Source of the DNA: Neospora caninum Liverpool
Taxonomy: Eukaryota; Apicomplexa; Conoidasida; Eucoccidiorida; Sarcocystidae
Reading direction: 5' to 3'
Length of the DNA: 64,000 nucleotides
Assembly (NCBI RefSeq): GCF_000208865.1
Contig: NC_018391.1
Coordinates: 186,001 to 250,000, forward strand
In this document: positions 53,001 to 61,369 of the stretch, piece after piece
Position numbering within the stretch: position 1 is the first letter of the stretch
Layout: every line of letters starts with the position of its first letter
Program-made: the position numbers and the translations under genes
The notes under the pieces: generated by a model
Seen by the model: the letters and a program-made list of their open reading frames with translations, nothing else
The model's database searches: none
What the model was told of the DNA's origin: nothing

Positions 53001-54966
53001 ATCAAGGACCTCAATCTACTGGCCAAGGCTTGCATCCGAGGTGCCGATGTAGGGTGAGTGACGCCGATTGTCTGGAGACCTGAATTTTTCAAGACATTAA
53101 TCTTCTGCAGTTTATGCTGTCCCAATGCAGGAGAAACATCAATGAGTCTGCTCTGCGTTAGTGTGTAGCTTCACGCTCTTTAAGACATCAGATTACCCTA
53201 ACCAAATGTACTTGCGTGTCGCCTTGGTAGTTGCCGTCACCCGGGTTCCATTTAGATTCTCCATCCGCAGGTTCGGGCTCGGTTCTGCAAAACCCGCGTG
53301 TTGTAGCTAGAACTCATACACGGCTATTCGGTTGAACTCATAGGAGATTCAGCACGCGTGTTGGAAACAGATTATGATCAAATAGGTAACTGTGGATGAA
53401 GTACGACAAACTACTGGAGGAGGCCTTACGAAGTATTTCTTATCGGGCCCAAAGTTACACGCGCTGGTGTCCCTAAGGAACGAGGAGTGAGGCAAGAAAG
53501 CGGGTTTTCTGATTTCGATGAGAGGGTGTATTTTTTAAGAGATGTCATCAGCTGACTAAACCATTCATTCAGTCCACGGGACATCTGTACACCGGTTCCG
53601 TGCGCCGGCGAGGCAGGAAAATCATGTTTCGAACATGGTGTTTGTGCGTTCAACTGGGAAGTTTATGTGGAAAAGGACTGAGCTACATCATTTTCCCCAG
53701 AGATCTGTTCGTTGTTCCTGACCCCCGTCTCACAGAGACACCTAGACATACAGACATATAGCTGCATATGTATATATATGTACCAAAATTTTATGGCATC
53801 CATTCGCACAGCTGGTGTGGTCAGTAATGTTGGCAAACCACACCAAGAAGTTCCTACATAGCGATGTATGCATACATGTGCTGTTTTTTGAAGGCATGCA
53901 GCGGTGGAATGGCGTCAGCATTACTTCTATTCAAAAGCTGTGCAGACGGAGTTTTTCAACCAGGTATGCCGGGACTGTGGGACACCATGACGGCGTGCCC
54001 GTGCTAAAAAGATATGCGAAGTTTGTCGAGAAGATGAATACGTGTTGCCTCAATAAAGTACCTGCTACCAGATGTGAAAAAACGTTTTACTTCACAACGT
54101 TCGGCATCTTTCACCGAATTTATCCTTCCTCTCTCCCACCGAGGAAAGATCCCGCTCTCATTGCAGCGGTGTTAAGCATGACTGACTCGTACGTTCTGCT
54201 GCGCGAACGTACGCATTCACGGTAGATCTAGTGAATGGACAATACGTGCTGTTTCCCCCATTTATGCACTGGTGTCCTGTGCTCAGGGGGAGATAGAGAA
54301 GACGCTTCGGCTACGAATCTCCCCATGCTGTGATCCCCGTACAACTGATGTGCCCAAATGTCAAGACGGGTTTATTACGTTCATAAGCCGCCCGTTGTTT
54401 GAAGAGCTTGCGCTTATCAACACCAACAGCGACATAATGAGAGTAGGTGTGGAGAACGAAAGTAAAAGCCGATGCAGGCTCTTCAGTCATATATTTGCAA
54501 CGTACGAAGACCCGCACGATGACGCTGGCGTGCGCCAGCGGGTCAGGCTGACATTGGCGACGCTATGTTGGAAAGCCCAGTCTTCCAGTCGGCTGGTGAA
54601 TACACTTGAACAAACTGTTGGGTTGACCGTTGTAAATACTAGAAAACGCTGTGAGACAGTGAACAGAGAACGGCAACCGTCTGTTAGCACAGACGGCCGT
54701 TAATAGAGTATGCTGGTTCTGGTAGAACAACATACCCAGATTTTAGCGATGTCTCCACTACAATTTCTGGGTGGAAACGGTTGAAGAACGCCAGCGCCCA
54801 GATGGACAGATTCCTCTTTGCTGTGCCTTCCGTTTTTCGGTTCCCTGTGATGCAGAAATGCGTCCCTTTGCTCAATGCAAATCAAGCGACATGGAACCGA
54901 ATAAAGGCTAACGGAATTGAGTGGGATTCGGATGAGGCGCTGCAAGAAGGATTTAAAAAGATTTGA
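44072..54966 (+). CDS. Membrane-anchored 3',5'-cyclic nucleotide phosphodiesterase, class I
   Basis: Hydrolyses cGMP and/or cAMP. Eighteen exons: 44072-44586, 44716-44833, 45083-45146, 45634-45825, 46228-46431, 47167-47276, 47815-47910, 48447-48624, 49000-49225, 49922-50230, 50576-50656, 51005-51097, 51505-51631, 52147-52251, 52785-53053, 53894-53963, 54287-54442, 54856-54966. All phases agree; 3024 nt, 1007 aa. The N-terminus (1-170) is disordered. Exons 3-6 encode a multi-helix membrane domain (about 212-400). A charged linker follows (exons 7-9). The catalytic domain starts near DWDLNMFELCEQ (about 645) and has RYRHNPYHNEQH (about 700-712), the metal-binding HDVGHFGMNN (matches HDx2Hx4N, about 747), NDRSVLENFHSALAFRIM, the later metal Asp in RGADVGH, and FNQGEIEKTLRLRISPCCD followed by QDGFITFISRPLFEELA. 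Nucleotide specificity cannot be read with confidence. Exon 7 and 8 borders are the least certain. A tRNA gene lies in intron 5. Confidence 0.92.
46700..46772 (+). tRNA. tRNA-Arg, anticodon CCG
   Basis: A complete 73-nt cloverleaf: acceptor GAGCGAG pairs with CTCGCTC; T8; D stem GCGC/GCGC with G18G19 and A21; anticodon stem TCGCC/GGCGG (one G-T pair) around the loop CTCCGGA, anticodon CCG, reading CGG (Arg); five-base variable loop; T stem GCGGG/CCCGT with loop TTCGAGT; discriminator T. The A box (TGGCGCAATGG) and B box (GGTTCGAGTCC) fit Pol III consensus. No intron. There is no T4 terminator immediately downstream; the first TTTT is roughly 130 nt away. It lies within phosphodiesterase intron 5 (46432-47166), on the same strand. 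Confidence 0.95.
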
Positions 54967-56599
54967 CGTTACGGTTAACGTCTCTATTTTTCATTGTTCT
55001 GTTGGACTATACTGGTTTATTTTTGTGCTTTTACGGATATGCTTTCTCTGACGCGTGCCCCACGCCCCACAACAGTGCTACCCGAGTTCTCGGCCAAGTT
55101 CCCGGTAGGCATGCGATTTCGACTGAGTTGTTTAGGGTTCATTAGTTGATGTAACTCGCGCATTCCTGAGCACGTATGTGAGTCAACGTAGAGAGACTTT
55201 ATTCGCTCATGGGAGAACCAGAGCTTCGCAATTGAATCGAGGTGCATGAAGACTGCTTACACACTTAAAAAAGCTGTACCAACATCCGGGGTGCAACGTA
55301 ACGCTATCTCGAACGAGCCGGAGAGTAGTTTTATAAGCTGGACGGGTGAAAGGATGACGGAGATACAGTTGTTTGGCAGGTTGTTTTCACCTGGAGATTG
55401 AACAACCGACAGCGCCCAAAGACACGCACCAGCACTGAATTCGGATGACTTGGGGAGAGGATCTGATCGTTTGACTCGCGGACATCAAACACTAGAACTG
55501 TTCAACGCTCTGGTTACTAGACGATCGCCACCGCTACATACATCGTTCATGGTGATCCCAGTCAGCAGGATTCGCTTACCACGCAACAAGAAATCTGCCA
55601 CTGTTTCCAGGGGGGTGGGGGATTCAAAGCTCACCAAAATATTCCGACATTTCACACGAAATAACGAGATCGGTGAACCTAGCGACGCAAGGCTAACACA
55701 AATGCTTGTTTTTTGAAGCGTATTACATCGCGCCTGCTGCACATGACTGGAACCGTTCTCACTAAGTATCTAGGACAGCGGCCTTTGAGAGTTCTCCACG
55801 AACACGTGCCCCCAAAGCCCTCAACTCGCCATAGCAGAAGCGCAGGTCTAACCTGTGAGACTTTATCAGACTTCGTTGCTCGTTTCACCTGCCTTCTTTG
55901 GGTCCCCCGTGCTGCGTTGCCACTTGTGCTGATATTGTTCCGCCGACGACGCTCTTGCCCATCCGCGCGCTGTTTGCCACTGTACCCAAAATACCCTCCA
56001 ATCGCGGGGCTCCGCGGAAACGCTTAGATTTCCTGATAGAGCGTAATGATGCAAGGACCCCGCCCTCTGCCAGTGCCACCAAGTTTCAATATACCCTGCC
56101 TTCGTGTATGCTGCGTTTGCGACTGGCTGTGGCCTGGAGAGTGACGCGATTCACTGATGGGCAACTTTCCGACAAGAAAGCCGAATGCAGTCCTTGCGTG
56201 CGAAACTCAGGGCATGAAAGTTCTCACGGTGACACTACCTGTTTCCGAGTTGTTCGAACACAATGTTCACCGCCCACACATAATTCTTCTTTTAGGTGAC
56301 GGGGTCGTCTCAACCTCCCGCCCCCCTCCCCTTCCACATTGAACAAGTCTTGTTCAGCGCATGAAGTCCTTGCACCACTTGAAGACAAAAGTGGACAAAC
56401 GCACAGGTGCACCAGTGACTCCCTCACTGGAGTCGGATCTTCCCAGTACGCACGGCGTGTACATCTAGTTGTACATAGTAGACATACATATGTTCACGTT
56501 AAATTAAAGTATATGCCTGCCACAGGCATTCGAACGTGTGGTCGGGTTTCTACAGACTCTTGCTTCCCTGGGAAATTTCTTGACTCCTTGGTGACGGTC
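54967..56599. other. Convergent 3' region between phosphodiesterase and transporter
   Basis: Contains the 3' ends of two convergent genes. The short frames present (for example 55450-55716 plus and 55898-56299 plus) are unrecognised. I see no RNA gene. Confidence 0.4.
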
Positions 56600-59500
56600 T
56601 CAGTCGGGAGAAAGGTAGGTCCTACGGCTTCGCAGCACCTGAGTTCGGCAGCGTTCACTGTCTTTCTCGCCTCCCGCCGTGCCGCTCGTTTGTGAAATGG
56701 ATTGCTCACTCGTGATTCCTGAGAAGCGCACTTCGTCCGCGAGTTCTTCAAATTCGTCATCCTCTTCCAGCTCGCCCCCACGGTTATCTCCCGGGCGCGT
56801 GACGAGGTGAAGATACAGTCGATCCAGAATGACTCCGACGCCCTCCTCCTCACCCTCTACCCACTGTGCTCCCCACCGCTGCGAAACGAGGCGGCGGAGC
56901 TCCGGCCGGGCTCCTCGTTTGTTCCGGCCCGCGATGCGCCCAGTCGCCTCGGCAGTCGTACCTTGCTGCAGACTCTCCTCTTCCTCAATCAACTGGTCTC
57001 CAAAAAAAGTTGGAAGGCGAACGTGCGTCGTGAGCATTAGAGTCAGAGCCGCCGCTATCACATAATACCCACACGCGAACATGGCAGCCGCAACTGCCTC
57101 TGCCGAGCATGCATCGTCACTGCTGGTCTGACCCACCGATCCGGTATCCGTCGGAGGCCCTCCGCTCTGCATGCTCCCAGGCGGGGAGACAGTAGTCGTC
57201 GACGAGAGCTCCGCCGCAGGAGCGGAGTCAAGAGGGGAACCTAGAGAGGGATCGTCGTTCGAGAAGATATCCGGAAAGTTCCGCCACGAGGGAACGCGAA
57301 ACAACAACTGAACGACAATAATGGCAAGCCCTGCCCCCGCCCTGACGCAGGCAGACGCGGCGGCCGCCGCGCCGCCGCGAACACCTGTATGGAACCCCTG
57401 GAGAGGGAGGAGAGCGACAGTGAAGGCCGGGGCGAAACTGCACCAGCAGAAGACAATTTCGTAGAGCAGCGACGCGGTTTTGGAAGCGGAGATGGGGGGG
57501 ATCGACGGAAACCGCTGGCTGAGCGTCGTCAGCGTCAAGGCAATGCCAAAGCTCATGAAGCCACACACAATGCCTCCCACCATCTGCAGAGGCTTGGGTG
57601 GCAGAAGTGAGAGAAGAAAAACCGGGAGAATCGCTGTGAGGACGCGAACAAGCATCACGGGGATGCAGAGTTGAAAGAGATGAAGCTCAGGTCCGATTTC
57701 CGACTGGATCGGGCCCGGAGCGATCGGCGCGGCGCCTGGCGCAGAAGGGAAGATGGCATTAAACCATGAGAAATCAACCGAGAGGAGCGGAGCGAGAGCC
57801 GCCATAGTCTGTGCCTGTCCTGGAGAAAAGACAGGCGGGCTCCCGTTCTGCGCGAATCCCTGCTGAGTGGCCTCGAGGACAACGCAGTCCAGCAGCAGAA
57901 AGCGGAAAAAGCCCCGCAGGGAGAACGCGGCACCGATGAACGCAGCCGGGGCAGTGACGCCCCAGAGCGAAGTCACGCGGCTGGTTTTCAGATACTGTCT
58001 GTACACCGGAATCGACCTTTTCGCTGCCAGGGGAACGGTACATGGGCAACACGTCCCCCGATCGCCACTGGAGCGACGCGCACACGGACACAGACACGAA
58101 AAACCTGCACGGACGCAACACGATAGGCAACACCAACCAGCTGCTTCGGATCTCGGAGAAACCGACGCTTCGTCGCCTGAAGCAGAATTTCCGGTTCCAC
58201 CGTCAGCTGGGAGAAGCGGAGCCAACAGCTCACTTGACGACGTGCTGCGTCTTGGCTGCGAGGCCCTCTCAGGGTTTGGCAGAGACAGTCTGTGAACGGC
58301 AGATCCGAGCGCCTCTGAATCAAACGCTGCCGGGAGCGAGGACGAGGACGCAGGCGGGTGCTCGACGCCGCCGGGTTCAGCAGCGTCGCCTCGCGGAAGA
58401 GAGCTCGCTGGCGAGTCTCTTTGCGTGCGGAAGGGCGCGGCACTCAAAGTCGCATGTCCACAGCCTGCGCCGGAAGACGGGGGTGGACAGTGGACTTGGA
58501 TCGCCACAGAAGACACGGGGGACAGGTCGGAAGAGCCGCCGCCGGCAGGCTGAGTAGGGTGGACTTTCGTAGTCCTGCGGCGCGGGCTCTTGGTTTCCGG
58601 CGCACGCGAACGCAACGCCTTCAGAAGAGACACGCGTTGAGAGAGGAAGTACGGATTTTCTGCGAGAATACAATCTGTGATGAGAAGAAGGAGCAGGCAG
58701 AGGGGAAGCGGAAAAGACGCAGCTAAGCAAAACAAGGGGAAGGGTGCAATGGAGACTGCAGACGCAGGCGGCGCAGCCTGCGAGAGAAAGGCCGAGAGAA
58801 CAACAGGAAGAAAGAAATGCGCCGCCATCTGTATCGCCACCAGATAGGCAATGGGGATGTACGGGGAGGACGAGAAGGCGAACCGACTGACTGCATGCGG
58901 CGTCTCCAGCTGCCGCCGAAACAGGCCATGCACCGGTGAGCAAACGGCCGCCAGGAGCTCCTGCAGCCGCCAAGCGAGCACAGACAGCGAGGCGCCTTGG
59001 CGAGCTCGAGACGACGCAGGAGCGAGGAGGGGCGAATCTAATGCTTCACGCCCCCCAGGAACCCGCCTCCTCAAGCTGTCCCCGTTCACAGGCGACAGGC
59101 ACCCAGGAGACACTGTCTCCTGAGCGGAGCCTGGAGGGCTGGCAGCCTGCGCCGCCTTGGGATGCAGAGACAGCCGGAAGGATGCGGCCGCCTCGAAACA
59201 GATGCAGTGGGAGACGACGAAGACTCCCCCGCAAGCGGCAGCAGCCAAGGAAAAGAAGAGGAGAGCCAGTACCGGCGCGACGATGAAGGGGAGGAGCACA
59301 ACAGAGGCGACGAGTGAGGAAGACTTTAGTACATTCCAGGCTCGTTCCAAACTCGCGAGGGTCGAGCGCCAGAGAGAGTCCCCGAAGTCTCGCACTGTCT
59401 GCCAAGAGAAAACGGGAGGAAACGCGTCAGGGTTCATGAAACCCCACTTGCTTCCCGCCGCTCCTGGCGACACGCCGGCGAGGGAATTCAGGGCTAGGGC

Positions 59501-61369
59501 GGGCGAAAACGACCGAGGCGCAGGATTGCGGAAGCTCGGCACGGAGCTCCCTGGCTCCGCGTCGTCCGCATCGGAGAATCCCGGAGAAAAGGGCCTTTCG
59601 CCTTTCTGGGACTCCTCTGATGCCGCGAACGAAGCGCCAGCCCTTGGCGACGCAGCGAGCCCAGGAGACGCATCCTCCAGTCGGTTCTCGCTCTGCGTGC
59701 GCGTCTCCTGGACGTCTTCTGGCGAGGCATTCCCCACGTCTTCCGCGCCAGTCTCGGGTGGACTGCCGAGCGCCGCAACCTGCGTCTCCGCCTGCGTCCG
59801 GGGCAAGTGTTCGCTGGTCTCTCCCCCGACTGTGCTGGGGTCTCTAGGCGGGGAACGCGGCGCAGCGAGAGGAACCCGTTCCGAGGAGCCCGCGAACGAC
59901 AGCCGTCTCTGATTCCAGCCCCAAACTGGCCCAACACTGGCGGTCGCTGCTTCGCCTGCTCTCGCTCCTTTCTCCTTCACTTCGGACCGTCCACGCGCCT
60001 GGCCCCCGCCACTCCCCGCAACGTAAGGTTGGACGGCCTGTGCGGTGTTCCCGGAGGCGTTGGCCTTATGAGGCGGCCCTTGGTCGAACGAGGCTGCGCC
60101 TGCTTGCGAGAGAGACGACGCGTGGGGAGGAGGCACCGGCTGGTCCTGGTGAAACATCCGCGCCGTGAGGAGTGCACACACAGTGAACGCGAGCGAGGCA
60201 ACGGTGAAGAGTTTCAGGGCTCTCGAGAGCACCCAGCGCCGGCCCCGGAAGTCCGCAGCGAAGCCGTAAAAGAGACAGCCAAGCGCCTGGCAGGCGAGGT
60301 GCCAGGCAATGAGGAGATCCTCGGCGAACGGCCAGGCGGCCGGGAGGGGCGACGGAGAGGTCAGAAGCGAGGGGGGGAAAAGGGCCGACGCAGCACGGAA
60401 GGACGAGAAGTCTAGGAAAGAAAACCCGTTCGGCGAATCCGAGGCGAACGCGGCCTCCTTCGCTTCCGGACGGGAAGACAGGGAGGCGGCGGGGGTGTCG
60501 CGCGCCCCTTTGCCTCGAGGGAGCAGCGTGGTCAGCAACGCTTCCTGAGCTGGCTCGGCAGTCGTCTGCGCTCCATTTTGAGTGCGCACTAAAGCTGGCA
60601 GATGCGCACCGGTCGGGGGACTTGCGAGGAGGGCGGCGGAGGCAGCGGGCGACGCTCGCGGAAAGAGATCCCGGAGAAGCACGTGCGGCGCGGGCTCGGC
60701 GAGTTCCGTCTCTCGCAACGCACCGCCTGGGGTCTCTGAGCTTTCGGCCGCACCGGAGGGGACATTTGGGCGGTAGTCTGCCGGCGCCTCGCGACGGACG
60801 AGCAGGGAGAGTGAGGCGATGTGGAGATGCACAGCAAACACGGAGAGAAAGGCGACAAAGAAAGAGAAGAGGCGCAGAGACAACCCAGGGAGGACAGCAA
60901 ATGCGGAGTGGACGGAAGCTCGGCGCGCGGAGGCAATGCGATCTGCTTCTGCGCGGCTGCAGACCAAGACTTCATCGACGCTGTCTCCGTGACGCTGAGA
61001 GAGCGGATTCGGAGGCGCCGCGGACGCAGGGTCCCGGCCGGTGCGAAGAGCGAGGCTTGGGGAGGGAGACTGGGGAGCACAGGAAGGCTGGGAAGAAGCG
61101 CCTCCAGAGGCTGTGGTTGGCGCCGGTCGCGGAGAGAGGCAATCGCGATTTGCAGCGGGCAAGGAACTATCTTTGGAGTGAGGAGAAGAAGCGCGAGAAG
61201 GGTCAGGAGAGCCTCGGAAGATGCGAGGAAAAGACGTCTCTCTGGAGGCAGAAACACGACAGCTTTCCCCCTGGGAGGAGGCTGCCTCACAGAGGGGCGC
61301 TGCCGCACGCAGTGACAAAGACTCGCCGCCTGCATGCGGAGGAGGCCAGGGACTATGGGCGAGCTCCAT
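56600..61369 (-). CDS. Very large MFS-like membrane transporter
   Basis: Predicted major-facilitator-type carrier, substrate unknown; 1589 aa in one exon from the ATG at 61369. The first hydrophobic helix lies at about residues 153-183 (LRLFSFFVAFLSVFAVHLH). The next pair (about 346-406) encloses the MFS signature loop GFAADFRGRRWVLSRALKLF. Further helices lie at about 680-730, 830-860, 876-900, 1126-1166, 1230-1280, 1300-1356 and 1423-1453, compatible with about 12 in total. Between them are three long hydrophilic inserts (about 185-340, 406-670 and 900-1110), and the N-terminus is Ser/Pro-rich. The C-tail is acidic (GELEEDDEFEELADEVRF). MFS proteins are usually 400-600 aa, so two thirds of this protein is extra. 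An acceptor-like TGTTTCCAG sits four bases before the ATG, suggesting an intron in the 5' UTR. The open frame extends 64 codons further upstream without another ATG, which I take as non-coding. Confidence 0.75.
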   Translation of the reverse strand: MELAHSPWPPPHAGGESLSLRAAAPLCEAASSQGESCRVSASRETSFPRIFRGSPDPSRASSPHSKDSSLPAANRDCLSPRPAPTTASGGASSQPSCAPQSPSPSLALRTGRDPASAAPPNPLSQRHGDSVDEVLVCSRAEADRIASARRASVHSAFAVLPGLSLRLFSFFVAFLSVFAVHLHIASLSLLVRREAPADYRPNVPSGAAESSETPGGALRETELAEPAPHVLLRDLFPRASPAASAALLASPPTGAHLPALVRTQNGAQTTAEPAQEALLTTLLPRGKGARDTPAASLSSRPEAKEAAFASDSPNGFSFLDFSSFRAASALFPPSLLTSPSPLPAAWPFAEDLLIAWHLACQALGCLFYGFAADFRGRRWVLSRALKLFTVASLAFTVCALLTARMFHQDQPVPPPHASSLSQAGAASFDQGPPHKANASGNTAQAVQPYVAGSGGGQARGRSEVKEKGARAGEAATASVGPVWGWNQRRLSFAGSSERVPLAAPRSPPRDPSTVGGETSEHLPRTQAETQVAALGSPPETGAEDVGNASPEDVQETRTQSENRLEDASPGLAASPRAGASFAASEESQKGERPFSPGFSDADDAEPGSSVPSFRNPAPRSFSPALALNSLAGVSPGAAGSKWGFMNPDAFPPVFSWQTVRDFGDSLWRSTLASLERAWNVLKSSSLVASVVLLPFIVAPVLALLFFSLAAAACGGVFVVSHCICFEAAASFRLSLHPKAAQAASPPGSAQETVSPGCLSPVNGDSLRRRVPGGREALDSPLLAPASSRARQGASLSVLAWRLQELLAAVCSPVHGLFRRQLETPHAVSRFAFSSSPYIPIAYLVAIQMAAHFFLPVVLSAFLSQAAPPASAVSIAPFPLFCLAASFPLPLCLLLLLITDCILAENPYFLSQRVSLLKALRSRAPETKSPRRRTTKVHPTQPAGGGSSDLSPVSSVAIQVHCPPPSSGAGCGHATLSAAPFRTQRDSPASSLPRGDAAEPGGVEHPPASSSSLPAAFDSEALGSAVHRLSLPNPERASQPRRSTSSSELLAPLLPADGGTGNSASGDEASVSPRSEAAGWCCLSCCVRAGFSCLCPCARRSSGDRGTCCPCTVPLAAKRSIPVYRQYLKTSRVTSLWGVTAPAAFIGAAFSLRGFFRFLLLDCVVLEATQQGFAQNGSPPVFSPGQAQTMAALAPLLSVDFSWFNAIFPSAPGAAPIAPGPIQSEIGPELHLFQLCIPVMLVRVLTAILPVFLLSLLPPKPLQMVGGIVCGFMSFGIALTLTTLSQRFPSIPPISASKTASLLYEIVFCWCSFAPAFTVALLPLQGFHTGVRGGAAAAASACVRAGAGLAIIVVQLLFRVPSWRNFPDIFSNDDPSLGSPLDSAPAAELSSTTTVSPPGSMQSGGPPTDTGSVGQTSSDDACSAEAVAAAMFACGYYVIAAALTLMLTTHVRLPTFFGDQLIEEEESLQQGTTAEATGRIAGRNKRGARPELRRLVSQRWGAQWVEGEEEGVGVILDRLYLHLVTRPGDNRGGELEEDDEFEELADEVRFSGITSEQSISQTSGTAGGEKDSERCRTQVLRSRRTYLSPD

